DNA from: Corynebacterium freiburgense
Lineage (GTDB): Bacteria; Actinomycetota; Actinomycetes; Mycobacteriales; Mycobacteriaceae
DNA: 64,000 nt
Reading direction: 5' to 3'
NCBI RefSeq assembly: GCF_030408815.1
Contig: NZ_CP047355.1
Location: forward strand, 62,001 to 126,000
Made by a program: the position numbers and the translations under genes. The notes under the pieces were generated by a model, which had not been told where the DNA came from, ran no database searches, and saw only the letters and a list, made by a program, of their open reading frames with translations. Positions within the stretch are counted from its first letter, which is position 1, and every line of letters begins with the position of its first letter. Of the stretch, positions 8,857 to 18,537 are shown in pieces.

Positions 8857-11800
8857 CTATTGATTGATTTGCATTTTGCCAGGGCTCCACAGTCCTGAAC
8901 GAGTATGCGTTTGATAATCAATCTTGGCTGGGACGGGTTCTTCACCTACAGAATTTGTGCGTAGAGAATATGTTTCAAGGGAACCCCAGTCACGCTGCCA
9001 GTCATTATTAAGGTACGTAGGAACCTCAAGTGACTTACTGGTAGCTTCAGAAACCCCCATAATCCCGCCGCCATTAAAATCTTGCCAAGGTGAAAGCGTA
9101 ACTTTTCCAGGGTGATCTGGGGAGATACGGTATTCAGGCAATTCCGTAACGCCCGCATAATGGTAGAACGTTCGTTGACATGGGAATTGCAGCGCCACAG
9201 ACCAGTCGAGGAGACCAGGTGTTTCTGGCTCAATCACATTGGTCATGCGGGTAAGACTTGGGACCCGTGGAGGAGTGAATGCCAACCATTGATCGGTGTC
9301 TAGGCTTGAATCAGACGCAACAATGCGTACAACGTCAGCTTCTGGCGGAAGCGAATCTAATGGAACGCGAAGATTCCTCCAGGAAGGAGAAGGGCCAATA
9401 TCGTATGGTTCGATCGTTCCGAGTTTTTCAATATCGTCGCCATTACCATTTTTGGTGCGACCATATTCAACTACCAGTTTTTGGCCGTCTTGCTCTACAC
9501 CATTGATATCATCATGCTTAATACGGCCAGCTGCGGAAATCACCAAAATAGGTGCATCTGCTTTGCGCTCAGGTAAGGAATACCAGGTGGTTTTCGTGCT
9601 TGCGGGGAATTGGGCGCCTACAGTGTAAGAACCCACAACCGGAATGGTTTTATAGTCCAGGTTGTATGGTAACTCGGCACGGGAACCATTGATACCAGTG
9701 TCCGGACGAACACCACCAGTAATACCCGCAGATTGTCCTGCACCCTCACCAGAGCCAGTTTCATTTTCCTCGGTGGATCCAGCGATGGAACCCGCAGAAG
9801 TACCGCTCGTACTTACGCCTTCTGTGCTGATATACACCGGAATATTATTGGACTTAAAGTTGCTTTCTTCAGACGTGATGAGTGAATCACCCAGTGCACT
9901 GCCATTTGCTGGAGTAAGGAACGATTCATTGGTGTTGTTTTCCACCATGACATCTGAAGCTAGTGCACAGTGATCCCCAGTAAACGTGCGAAGATTCCCT
10001 AGGCCCACAGTGTATGCAGGATATTGGGAGATAAAGCCTTTTGTTAGGGAGGCGATAGAGAATAGCACTACTAGTGCGGTCATAACCATAACCGGGGCAT
10101 TGAGGACGCCGTGGGTTTTGCGGCGCTCTTGTTTGATTTCGCCACCAGCCGCTGTTTTGCGGATATCGTCAATAAAGGAGAGATACGTTCCTGCCGCAAG
10201 AACAAGCAGGGAGAGCACCAATATCACAGTATTGGCTTCAATATTCTTTAGCTGGATTGTTTTGTCATACCAAGGGACACCAAAGCTGGATACGTACCAC
10301 CAACCATTGGTTCCAGCGAGGGTATTCGCGGTAATAAAAAGAACACCGCCGGCAGTAAGTACGCGTAGCCGCTTTGATTTTGAAAGCTGATGCGCGAGTG
10401 CTACTGCCCCGAGACCAGCAATTGCAGCGCCGATGCCCGCGTATACACCGAAGTGGTGAGACCACTTTGTGGGTGTAAACATCATAAAGAACATCGTGCC
10501 GAAAATTACCAGCAGGAGTCGGCGTGATGGATCAGGATCACTTCCCGGAACTCGACCATGTCGGAGCATTGCTGCCACAACAATGGCAACGCCGACGAAC
10601 ATCATAATCACAGCGAAACGACGTGTGAATGAGCCGTCTACGTTTTGTTGTAGCAGGGTTTCATAACGAACCCACTCGTCGTACCAGTGCAGTGAAGGTC
10701 CTTTTGCGCTACGTACACGAATAGATTCAATTACTGTGGCGAGTGTTTGGTCGCCAAAAACTGCCAGAAGAATTGCTGTTCCTGAGGCTAAGAATGGTGC
10801 GCACATGGCGAAAATATCGCGTTTTGTTTTGGCTCTACGTACAACGATTCGCACGAGGCCTGATAGGCCTACTAATAAAGCCGACACAGCCATAAGCCCT
10901 GTAGGGCCAGCTCCTAATGAGACTGTAGCAATAATGACACCAATAGCTCCTGGGAGGAGTCGTTGCATTGCAATTGCACGTTCGATTGATACCCAGGTAA
11001 GCAAAGCACCAAGGGCAATTACAGGTTCTGGGCGTAAACCATTGTTGTATACCAACCAGAAACTCAGGAAGGCAAAGGCAGATGCCCAGTGTGCAACACG
11101 CCGCGAATTAATTCCTTCGCCTAGGCGGGGGAGCACTTCCCGGCTAAGAATCATCCAGATAAGGATCCCTGCGATAAAGCCAGGTAGGCGCATCCAGATT
11201 GATGCTGTGGAAATTCGTGCCATTAACCCCAATAGGTCATAGTATGGTGCGCCAAATGGGGACTCTGGGACTCCAAACCAGCGGTAGTAGTTGGCCATAT
11301 AGCCAGATTCTGCTGAGGCGCGTCCCATGGTAAGGAGGTAGCCATCGTCCGAGGTATTTGCCCCAATAAGGTACCAATAAGTGAGAATTGCGCCGACGAG
11401 TGCGTCGAGTGGGCGGAATGAGAACCAGCCTGCTGGCAAAAATGGCAGTTGGTGTCCATAATTTCTATCTTGACGCCAAAGTGTCCATAGGGAGATAAGT
11501 AATAGTATTAATCCCCCAAACATCGTTGTGTACTTCCAAATGCTTGGTGTGGAGGTAAAACGTGAATTAATGTCCACCTTAACCGCGAGGCCGGCGTCGA
11601 TAAGCTCTGGGGAGTTTTCTAACTCCGTGTAGATGCCGGTGACCTGGGGTCGCTCATCGTCATCGGTTTCGCCCTTATACTTCGTACCAGGAATTTCCGC
11701 CTTTGTAGAGTCCTTTGTCGCGGAAATTTTCAATACAGCCTGGGGATCAAGCTTTTCGAGATCGCTTTTGGAAATGCTAAATGGAACTTTATCGCGAGTA

Positions 11801-12144
11801 AGAACATCCAGACCGGCGTCTGAATAGCGCACAAATAAACCGCGGGAGGTTGCATCCTTACTGTCGCTGGGCAATGTGCTCAGCACAGTTGTTTGCCCTT
11901 CACGCAGCTTATCGACGACCGTGAGCGGCACTGTGGCTTCAATACCGTCAGGCGCATAGGAAATTAACGGCGCGCTTACGCTATTTATTTTTCCGTCTTG
12001 GGGCCAATTTAACGTCGATTGTGTTTGCGTCACTGGCATAAACGGAGTGATGACAAAAAGGATGAAGCCCAACACACCGCTAATAATTGCGAGGCTTTTC
12101 ACCCATTCCGGGGTCTGCGACTCTGATGTAGACACAGTGGTCAA
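8857..12144 (-). CDS. emb: Arabinosyltransferase Emb (GT53)
   Basis: A 1095-residue membrane enzyme that extends the arabinan of cell-wall arabinogalactan using decaprenyl-phosphoryl-arabinose. The N-terminal span ('LAIISGVLGFILFVITPFMPV') precedes an outer loop. A multi-span GT-C core carries the Asp pair in 'GANTSDDGYLLTMGRA', as in EmbA/B/C. The C-terminal outer carbohydrate-binding region ('DQWLAFTPPRVPSL', 'GLLDWSVALQFPC') also matches. Corynebacteria have one emb where mycobacteria have three. It is the distal gene of a dprE1-dprE2-aftA-emb series; 7 bp separate it from aftA. The family is the target of ethambutol. Confidence 0.95.
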   Translation of the reverse strand: MTTVSTSESQTPEWVKSLAIISGVLGFILFVITPFMPVTQTQSTLNWPQDGKINSVSAPLISYAPDGIEATVPLTVVDKLREGQTTVLSTLPSDSKDATSRGLFVRYSDAGLDVLTRDKVPFSISKSDLEKLDPQAVLKISATKDSTKAEIPGTKYKGETDDDERPQVTGIYTELENSPELIDAGLAVKVDINSRFTSTPSIWKYTTMFGGLILLLISLWTLWRQDRNYGHQLPFLPAGWFSFRPLDALVGAILTYWYLIGANTSDDGYLLTMGRASAESGYMANYYRWFGVPESPFGAPYYDLLGLMARISTASIWMRLPGFIAGILIWMILSREVLPRLGEGINSRRVAHWASAFAFLSFWLVYNNGLRPEPVIALGALLTWVSIERAIAMQRLLPGAIGVIIATVSLGAGPTGLMAVSALLVGLSGLVRIVVRRAKTKRDIFAMCAPFLASGTAILLAVFGDQTLATVIESIRVRSAKGPSLHWYDEWVRYETLLQQNVDGSFTRRFAVIMMFVGVAIVVAAMLRHGRVPGSDPDPSRRLLLVIFGTMFFMMFTPTKWSHHFGVYAGIGAAIAGLGAVALAHQLSKSKRLRVLTAGGVLFITANTLAGTNGWWYVSSFGVPWYDKTIQLKNIEANTVILVLSLLVLAAGTYLSFIDDIRKTAAGGEIKQERRKTHGVLNAPVMVMTALVVLFSIASLTKGFISQYPAYTVGLGNLRTFTGDHCALASDVMVENNTNESFLTPANGSALGDSLITSEESNFKSNNIPVYISTEGVSTSGTSAGSIAGSTEENETGSGEGAGQSAGITGGVRPDTGINGSRAELPYNLDYKTIPVVGSYTVGAQFPASTKTTWYSLPERKADAPILVISAAGRIKHDDINGVEQDGQKLVVEYGRTKNGNGDDIEKLGTIEPYDIGPSPSWRNLRVPLDSLPPEADVVRIVASDSSLDTDQWLAFTPPRVPSLTRMTNVIEPETPGLLDWSVALQFPCQRTFYHYAGVTELPEYRISPDHPGKVTLSPWQDFNGGGIMGVSEATSKSLEVPTYLNNDWQRDWGSLETYSLRTNSVGEEPVPAKIDYQTHTRSGLWSPGKMQINQ

Positions 12145-12151
12145 TGTTACG

Positions 12152-14110
12152 TCAGCTCCTCTCGTTTTCCCGGGTTACCACAATGAAAGGACCGACTTGC
12201 GTGACATCCCATGTGGAAAATACTTCTGGATTAAAGAAAACACCACGGAAACGAACATTTGGGTTATTTGGGTAAATATCTTCCGCGATGTCGTATTTAT
12301 AGCCCTTGTCTCGATCGCCTCGGAAAATAAATACATCGGGGGTTTTCCACGGCGAATCGGCCAAAGACTCTGAGAATTTCTTTGGAGTATTGATCGTTTG
12401 CCACGACATTTTTGCCCACTGCTCGATCTGCTCATTTCGACTATCAAACTCCCCAAGAGGATTTGCGTAATGGCTCGTAAATGCCTGGAAACCACGATAA
12501 GGATAATACGACATAAAATTCTGCTCATCAGTAAGCACGACAGTTTCCCTAGGAACAAAGCCTTTAGCGGTCAAAATCTCATTGATTTCTTTGTAATACT
12601 GGGCAGAATCTGCGGGATAGCGGTCAGCGCGTTCTCCATAACCATCAGTATTTGAATAGGCAAGGTTAATTGCGTCTTCATTTCGCTTTGGAATCGTTTG
12701 CGCGTAACCTAAGCCAGCTGCAATAGTAACCAAAATCAAGCAAGCAGTAATCAGACTGCGCGTCGCATCGCTGAGTTGGACGGGGTATAACCGGGAAATA
12801 CCGAATAAGCGGATATCAGCTACCGCCAGGACACCCGCGGTGGTGAGTTGCAGGGCGACGATCGAATCCAGGCGGAACCCAAGCAAGGTATTTCCAGCCA
12901 ATGTTGCAATCATGGAAGCAACGATCCAGCAATAGAACACAAATAATGCAATCCCCATAGAGCGCACATCAGGATCTACCGCGCGCGCCATAAGAAACAG
13001 TAATCCGAGTAAACATAAACCGCCGACAAAACTAAATGAGAGCATTGGTAGCGGAATTTGTGTGCCTTCATACGGAAGGTAGTGCATTGCTGTAGCTCCC
13101 GAACGGTTATCACCGCGAAGAACAGCGAGAAGATATGGGGTCCACACAGGGGCAGCAACTACCATAGAGCCTAAACCTACGATAATGAGCCTAATAATTG
13201 GACGCCAACTGCGTTGTACAAAGACTGCAAATACCGTGGCAATCAGGATTACGCTTAAGGCAATAGTTACTGTGTACAACGTGTACATTGAAGCCGAAAT
13301 GCCTAAGTAAATTATCATCCCAGCAATGGCCAATTTATGGCCTGCAACAGCTCGATATGCCAGTACGGATGCTGCGGGAACCCCCAAAGCTACAATGGCG
13401 GCGTAAGGTTCTTCAGCGGTCACTACAAGTGCTATACAAATGCTTACAAGGCCAATACCGGTGGCCACTGGTAAGCTACCGCAGATTCGTTGCCATACAG
13501 GCACCACAATGCACGCGGCGGCGCTTATGGACACCAACGCCCAAGGCTGAAAACCTTCCCATCCGGGTAACCCTAAAAACGCTGAGAAACGTCCGCCTAG
13601 CCAAAACCAACCTCCAGGGTAGAAGGAAGGCATATCAATGTAATTCATATCGTCTAGTACGGGACTATCCGTAAGACGAGTAAGAAATTGGGTCCGGAAC
13701 CCTTGGTCTACGGTAACACCATCAAGATAAAGTCTTGTGGCAGATAATGGGATGGCTGTAGTGGTGACTACAAGCGCAGCAGGGGCTAAATAACTTACTG
13801 GAAGCGTGAGCCACCGTAGCCATCTTTTGGTGTTATCGCGAGTCCACAGGTAGGACAACACACCTACAACTACAAGCACTGCAAATGTCCCTGCTGTTGC
13901 GATTGCCTGCAATTGTTCTGAACTTCCAAAAGCGGGCAAGTTTGTCTGCTTTAAAACAAACCAGCAGACTAAGGTAAACAACGCGCCGCCCACCCCAGCA
14001 CTTAAGACGGAAAATACGGTTGCCCTATCTCCCATCAAGTCTTTAGTGAACGGCACTTCAGTTGCAGGGACGGGAAGATCTAAAGCCTCCCTAGCAGTTA
14101 CCTGTGTCAT
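12152..14110 (-). CDS. aftA: Galactan 5-O-arabinofuranosyltransferase AftA (GT85)
   Basis: A 652-residue protein with about eleven hydrophobic spans and a soluble C-terminal domain. The first outer loop holds the family signature around 'VDQGFRTQFLTRLTDSP' and 'DMPSFYPGGWFWLGGR'. AftA adds the first arabinofuranose residues to galactan from decaprenyl-phosphoryl-arabinose, priming the chain that Emb extends. Its place between dprE2 and emb is the standard order in corynebacteria and mycobacteria. The ATG at 14110 is followed by a soluble lead of about 25 residues before the first span. Confidence 0.95.
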   Translation of the reverse strand: MTQVTAREALDLPVPATEVPFTKDLMGDRATVFSVLSAGVGGALFTLVCWFVLKQTNLPAFGSSEQLQAIATAGTFAVLVVVGVLSYLWTRDNTKRWLRWLTLPVSYLAPAALVVTTTAIPLSATRLYLDGVTVDQGFRTQFLTRLTDSPVLDDMNYIDMPSFYPGGWFWLGGRFSAFLGLPGWEGFQPWALVSISAAACIVVPVWQRICGSLPVATGIGLVSICIALVVTAEEPYAAIVALGVPAASVLAYRAVAGHKLAIAGMIIYLGISASMYTLYTVTIALSVILIATVFAVFVQRSWRPIIRLIIVGLGSMVVAAPVWTPYLLAVLRGDNRSGATAMHYLPYEGTQIPLPMLSFSFVGGLCLLGLLFLMARAVDPDVRSMGIALFVFYCWIVASMIATLAGNTLLGFRLDSIVALQLTTAGVLAVADIRLFGISRLYPVQLSDATRSLITACLILVTIAAGLGYAQTIPKRNEDAINLAYSNTDGYGERADRYPADSAQYYKEINEILTAKGFVPRETVVLTDEQNFMSYYPYRGFQAFTSHYANPLGEFDSRNEQIEQWAKMSWQTINTPKKFSESLADSPWKTPDVFIFRGDRDKGYKYDIAEDIYPNNPNVRFRGVFFNPEVFSTWDVTQVGPFIVVTRENERS

Positions 14111-14139
14111 GCACTCCAGTCTTGCATAGGTTGCGGTAA

Positions 14140-14901
14140 CTAGATTGGTAACCTACGCAATATTGTCTTAGGAAGATGTTGAAGCACCATCATGACGTAC
14201 TTAAACATCGGGTGCACCCAAACTGTATCTTTGCGGTCTAAAGTCGCCTGGACCACGGATGTTGCTACTTCTTCACGATTCACCGTGAACGGTGCTTCTT
14301 TCACGCCAGCGCTCATGCGGGTGCGAACCTGTCCCGGGCGTACCACCAAAACGTGGGCACCGGAACCGCGAAGAGCCTCACCAAGCTGGGTGTAAAAACC
14401 GTCTAAGCCGGCCTTAGCAGATCCATACACAAAGTTTGAGCGACGGACCTTTAGACCAGCTGCGGAGGACATAGCAACAATCGTGCCGTGGCCCTGGGCT
14501 TTAAACTTTTCAGCCAAAAGCACGCCAACAGAAACTGCACCTGTGTAGTTGATCTGCACGGCATCCACGGCTTTTGCTTGGTTCTGCCATTGCTCCTCGT
14601 TATCGCCAAGTACGCCGAATGCAACAATTGCGATATCCACATCACCTTGTGAAAACGCTAAGTCAATCACCTCAGGGTGGGTATCAAAGGCACGCGCATC
14701 AAAATCAATAACTTCTACTGACGACGCCCCAGCGGCCTTCAGCTGTGCCACAGCGGCGTCGATACGCCCTTCATCCTTATAGGCGGCCAGAGTCACATGT
14801 GCAGGACCTTTACTAAGAAACTCCTCCACAATGGCAATACCAATTTCCGAAGTACCGCCAAGCAATAAAATATTTTGGGCTTTACCCACAGCGTTAAGCA
14901 T
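14140..14901 (-). CDS. dprE2: Decaprenylphospho-2-keto-ribose reductase DprE2
   Basis: A 253-residue short-chain dehydrogenase. The nucleotide-binding '[13 protein letters not shown]' near residues 13-25 and the catalytic Ser and 'YGSAKAG' (Tyr-x-x-x-Lys) near 160 are present, with 'AMSSAAGL' before it. It reduces the keto intermediate made by DprE1 to decaprenyl-phosphoryl-arabinose. It lies 12 bp downstream of dprE1, so the two steps are co-expressed. A C-terminal '[22 protein letters not shown]' tail suggests membrane association, as in the mycobacterial enzyme. Confidence 0.96.
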   Translation of the reverse strand: MLNAVGKAQNILLLGGTSEIGIAIVEEFLSKGPAHVTLAAYKDEGRIDAAVAQLKAAGASSVEVIDFDARAFDTHPEVIDLAFSQGDVDIAIVAFGVLGDNEEQWQNQAKAVDAVQINYTGAVSVGVLLAEKFKAQGHGTIVAMSSAAGLKVRRSNFVYGSAKAGLDGFYTQLGEALRGSGAHVLVVRPGQVRTRMSAGVKEAPFTVNREEVATSVVQATLDRKDTVWVHPMFKYVMMVLQHLPKTILRRLPI

Positions 14902-14913
14902 TGTAAATCCTTC

Positions 14914-16380
14914 TTAGTGCAATTCGAGACGGCGGGACATATCAGACGCAAATACGCCAGTGGGATCAATATCATGGCGGGTTTTTAACCAGCCCTCCAT
15001 ACCTGGGTACATGGCGTGGAAACGTTCGGCCGGAGTGCGTGACTCCTTAGCCAAATACAACCGGCCCCCAAATTCCATGACACGGCGATCAAGATCATCC
15101 AAGAAATCACCCAAACCACGCTTGATCGGGAAGTCTACGCACACATTCCAACCTGGCATTGGGTAGGAGAGTGGCGCACGGTTGCCCTCGCCGAACAACT
15201 TAAACACATTGAGAGCAGAATAATGCCCAGACTTTTGAATATCCCGAATAATATCCTTAAATGGCTCTACGGCTTCGCGCGGTACAACAAATTGGTATTG
15301 CAAGAAACCACGAGAACCATAGCCGCGGTTCCACTCACCAATTAGATCAAGCGGCTGATAAAACTGGGTGAGGTTTTGCACTTGGTTTCTGTATGTGCCT
15401 GACTTTAACCACCAAAGCTCACCAATAGCAATCATGCTGAGCTTATTCATGGTAAATGAAGGGAAAATATCTGGCACAGTAACCAATTGCGGAGCGTTAA
15501 ACTTCAGTGGGTCTTTTGCCAGCTTCGGAGCAAGTTCTTCGAGCTGCGCCAAGGTTGCGAGCGAACCCCTGGAAATCGCTGAACGTCCGAGCTTTGGTTC
15601 GGGCGAGATTGCATCAAACCAAGCTGAAGAATAGGTGTAGTTTGCTTCCGAACCATCCGAATGAAATTCGATGGTTTCATCCAGGCTTTTTGTCAGATCC
15701 CCATCTGCAATAAAGTATGCGGTTTCGGTACGGGTCATCTTGATGCGTGCACGAACGATAATGCCAGTCAGGCCCATACCACCAACGGTTGCCCAGAACA
15801 GTTCACCCTTGGGGTCATCTGGTGTACCTTCTGGTTCGAGGTGGAGTATTCGGCCATCTGCAACAAGGAGTTCCATGGAAACTACATGGTCACCGAAGGA
15901 TCCTGCAGAGTGGTGGTTTTTGCCGTGAATGTCTGGGCCGATAGCACCACCAATAGTTACCTGACGGGTACCAGGAAGCACTGGAACCCAAAGACCGTAA
16001 GGTAGTGCAGCCTTCATAAGCTGATCGAGGGTTACACCACCGTCTACATCAACAATGGCAGTATCTGGGTCGATGCTGTGAATTTGGTTGAAAGCTTGCA
16101 TATCAATAACAAGCCCGCCACCGTTTTGAGCACAGTCACCATAGGAGCGCCCCATACCGCGGGCGATGACTCCACGACGTAGGTGTGCTGGTTTTGTGTC
16201 GTTTTGTTCTGCAACTAAGCGAACTGCATTGCAGATTGTTTCTAGGTCTGGTGTGGAGAGTACCTCTGCGGTTGTGGGGGCGGTACGGCCCCAGCCGGTG
16301 AGGGATTTGGCTTCTGTTTGGAGGGCCCCAGAAGCACCGGTCGAAGCAACGGTGCTGGACTTGCCCTTATCGCTCGTCAT
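14914..16380 (-). CDS. dprE1: Decaprenylphosphoryl-ribose oxidase DprE1
   Basis: A 488-residue flavoenzyme. The FAD-binding PCMH region holds '[17 protein letters not shown]' near 73-89 and '[24 protein letters not shown]' near 134-157. The substrate domain holds '[24 protein letters not shown]'. Cys414 in that motif aligns with the Cys387 that benzothiazinones attack in Mycobacterium tuberculosis DprE1. It oxidises decaprenyl-phosphoryl-ribose at C2. First gene of the arabinan series. The N-terminal 25 or so residues are low-complexity and could be shorter in the true protein. Confidence 0.96.
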   Translation of the reverse strand: MTSDKGKSSTVASTGASGALQTEAKSLTGWGRTAPTTAEVLSTPDLETICNAVRLVAEQNDTKPAHLRRGVIARGMGRSYGDCAQNGGGLVIDMQAFNQIHSIDPDTAIVDVDGGVTLDQLMKAALPYGLWVPVLPGTRQVTIGGAIGPDIHGKNHHSAGSFGDHVVSMELLVADGRILHLEPEGTPDDPKGELFWATVGGMGLTGIIVRARIKMTRTETAYFIADGDLTKSLDETIEFHSDGSEANYTYSSAWFDAISPEPKLGRSAISRGSLATLAQLEELAPKLAKDPLKFNAPQLVTVPDIFPSFTMNKLSMIAIGELWWLKSGTYRNQVQNLTQFYQPLDLIGEWNRGYGSRGFLQYQFVVPREAVEPFKDIIRDIQKSGHYSALNVFKLFGEGNRAPLSYPMPGWNVCVDFPIKRGLGDFLDDLDRRVMEFGGRLYLAKESRTPAERFHAMYPGMEGWLKTRHDIDPTGVFASDMSRRLELH

Positions 16381-16610
16381 CGTTTTACCACGGTACCCCT
16401 ATTTGCGGGTTTGTCGAGCTTATTCTTCTTTTCGACGCCCAACTCTGCCCGTGTTATTAGTCACCTTCAAGGTTTCTATGATCCAGTTGCGAGTTTAAGG
16501 TCCCTGGTCCGCACGGATCGGTTGCGTGCTTCATAAGTGCTGATTGTGGATTGTAGTGATTTTTCTAGCTACCAAGGAATTTGTGTTCTTGGGGGTAGAT
16601 ATTGGTGGTT

Positions 16611-16835
16611 TTATAGGTCCATAAGTTGCCGAATTTCCTCAGGAAGTTCTTCTTGTGAAGTTATCTGTGCCCCTTCATATTCATTGAGGATTTCGTAGAC
16701 CCGAACGCGATCTTTGCTATCAAGCAATGGGAGTTCCTGCGCCATCAACATGGTCATGAAATTATCTAGCGGAGCACTCGTGTTTTCGGCAGCGATGTGC
16801 GGTGCTGGAGCCTTCTTTTTAAACAAGCCAAACAT
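16611..16835 (-). CDS. Small conserved-looking protein of unknown function (74 aa)
   Basis: Not recognised. It starts with a basic 'MFGLFKKKAPAP' head, then an acidic helical body ('DSKDRVRVYEILNEYEGAQITSQEELPEEIRQLMDL'). No membrane span or signal. The ATG at 16835 is preferred over one at 16841. It is divergent from the membrane protein at 16869 with only about 33 bp between the starts, and its stop lies 230 bp upstream of dprE1, so it may share transcription into the arabinan genes. Composition and codon use look like a real gene. Confidence 0.65.
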   Translation of the reverse strand: MFGLFKKKAPAPHIAAENTSAPLDNFMTMLMAQELPLLDSKDRVRVYEILNEYEGAQITSQEELPEEIRQLMDL

Positions 16836-16868
16836 GCACACAACCCTACCTCGACTATCGTGGCCAAT

Positions 16869-17240
16869 ATGAACCTAACTCGTACTTTTGGCGCTGGATT
16901 GATAACCGCCATTGCTGTGCTTCCAGATTATGTACCTAATAAGTGGCTTCGACGGGTCATCATTGCTGCTCTTGTAGCTGCTGGTGTTTATTACATCAAT
17001 AATGATGAAGACCCTGAAAATGACATTACATTTGATTCGCTTGAACTAGATGGCACCGAAGACGGTCCTGTGGTTACTTGGCTCAAGATTGGCGGAGGAC
17101 TTGGTGCGATATTTGCTGCTACTAAGTTAAACCTGCAGTTGGGGGCGTTGTTACGCAAGATTGGTTTGCGCCGCCCACACACGCTTATGGCAATGGTTTT
17201 CTGGGCATTTGCATTGTTTGGTTATACACCAAAGAAATAG
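16869..17240 (+). CDS. Small membrane protein of unknown function (123 aa)
   Basis: Two or three hydrophobic segments: 'TFGAGLITAIAVLPDYVP', 'RRVIIAALVAAGVYYI' and, after an acidic loop ('NNDEDPENDITFDSLELDGTED' region), 'WLKIGGGLGAIFAATKL' and 'TLMAMVFWAFALFGY'. No enzyme motif. The start chosen is the ATG at 16869, which begins the hydrophobic N-terminus directly. It lies 42 bp before another unknown gene in the same direction and within the arabinogalactan neighbourhood. No function can be assigned. Confidence 0.75.
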   Translation: MNLTRTFGAGLITAIAVLPDYVPNKWLRRVIIAALVAAGVYYINNDEDPENDITFDSLELDGTEDGPVVTWLKIGGGLGAIFAATKLNLQLGALLRKIGLRRPHTLMAMVFWAFALFGYTPKK

Positions 17241-17282
17241 TTGTGTGGACGCGTCAAACAAAAAGTAACTACCCTTGCTTTT

Positions 17283-18089
17283 ATGACGCACCGCGCACCT
17301 AGAACCGCGCTGCTCCATGCGGAACTAGCCCACCATGATGGTGCTATTCAGCGCACAATTGGAATTAATGATGCGCTTTCACTCGCGGAAGTAGCGGGAG
17401 TGTTACGTACCTGTTTCAATCTCCAAGCTAATTCTCCTTGGTCGTTTCGGACTGGATCGGAGCCCCTGGATTCGCAGGATTGCCTTCACCAATATCCTCT
17501 GCTCACGTTCCAATGGGGGTTGTGGGATATCCATTTGGAAACACTAGAAACCTATCCGCGTGATCGAGGAACACCTCGGGCTTTGTGTATCGCGGGTTCT
17601 GGTTCGCTTTCTGGCGAGTTTGACCCCAGTGGAATCAATGAACTGCTTACGGGTAAAGCAACCACACAAGCAGTGTTAAAAAAGGTGCACCCAGAGGTGG
17701 CTTCGATCATTGAACGTTCGCGAATTCGCGATTTTGTTTCGCTACTTCAAGCTTTGGATCTTTCTACACCAACGAAATCTACTAAGCGGACACGTCAAGA
17801 GCTTCCTCTCGAAGAAGATGCGGCGGGTAGAGACGCGTTTTGGTCACTGATTTTGGCGTTGAGTTGTTTAAGTGGTCCAAGGCTTACAGACCACATTGCA
17901 GAAACCACCATGGAGGCACTGGGTTGGGTTGATGATGATGATTCCCGGTTGTCTGCTGACGGCATTCGGGCATTATGTGCGTCTTCTTTGAAAGTACTCC
18001 GAACCATTGTGGGAAATTCAGTGGTGGAGCGTTTAGATTGTTACCGCGATTTACTCCGGGCCCCAGGATTCATGGAGGAAAGCGAATAA
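17283..18089 (+). CDS. Hypothetical protein (268 aa) in the arabinogalactan region
   Basis: Not recognised. A soluble protein starting at ATG 17283 ('MTHRAPRTALLHAELAHHDG'). It contains 'CIAGSGSLSGEFDPSGINELLTGKATTQAVLKKVHPEVASIIE' and a C-terminal helical region. No signal, span or catalytic motif is evident. It precedes gtrA by 19 bp and so may be co-transcribed with it. Codon use matches its neighbours. Confidence 0.75.
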   Translation: MTHRAPRTALLHAELAHHDGAIQRTIGINDALSLAEVAGVLRTCFNLQANSPWSFRTGSEPLDSQDCLHQYPLLTFQWGLWDIHLETLETYPRDRGTPRALCIAGSGSLSGEFDPSGINELLTGKATTQAVLKKVHPEVASIIERSRIRDFVSLLQALDLSTPTKSTKRTRQELPLEEDAAGRDAFWSLILALSCLSGPRLTDHIAETTMEALGWVDDDDSRLSADGIRALCASSLKVLRTIVGNSVVERLDCYRDLLRAPGFMEESE

Positions 18090-18108
18090 ACGTGTAGCAT
18101 TCCGGTAC

Positions 18109-18537
18109 GTGACTGAAGTTTCAACATCAAAGAATCTCACGGCTCGGACCCAGGCAATTCGCTTTATTATTTCGGGTGGCGTGGCTGCGGTTGTAGATCT
18201 TGGGTTTACCTATGTTTTTCAGATCATTCTTGGCTTCGGTCCTGGACTGGCACGCACTGTGGGGTTTATTTTTGGCACCCTGACTGCATATATGATTAAC
18301 CGCCGCTGGACCTTTGAGGCGGAGGCGTCGTCAAAGCGTTTTGCTGCTGTAGTACTGCTTTACACGATTACATACGGTGTGAATGTCGGTGGCCATAAAT
18401 TACTATTTTTCCTACTGGAACAGCCATTAGGGGAGAAGCCCGCACTGCTGGTGGCGTTTCTTATCTCCCAAGGCACCGCCACCGTAATTAACTTTGTAGT
18501 CCAGCGTGTGGTGATATTTAAAAATGCCTCAAGTTAA
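18109..18537 (+). CDS. GtrA-family membrane protein (Rv3789-like)
   Basis: A 142-residue protein with four predicted spans: 'IRFIISGGVAAVVDLGFTYVF', 'GLARTVGFIFGTLTAYMI', 'AAVVLLYTITYGVNVGGHKLLFF' and 'LVAFLISQGTATVINFVVQRVVIF'. The 'NRRWTF' motif between spans 2 and 3 is the GtrA signature. The mycobacterial counterpart next to dprE1 (Rv3789) has been linked to decaprenyl-phosphoryl-arabinose export or to recruiting arabinan enzymes. The GTG at 18109 is the likely start. The stop overlaps that of glfT1 by 4 bp on the opposite strand. Confidence 0.9.
   Translation: MTEVSTSKNLTARTQAIRFIISGGVAAVVDLGFTYVFQIILGFGPGLARTVGFIFGTLTAYMINRRWTFEAEASSKRFAAVVLLYTITYGVNVGGHKLLFFLLEQPLGEKPALLVAFLISQGTATVINFVVQRVVIFKNASS

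Noticed and set aside
10736..11242. Plus-strand open frame of 168 codons inside emb
   Set aside because: Antisense to a clear GT53 core; its Arg/Thr-rich composition is a mirror of the membrane spans.
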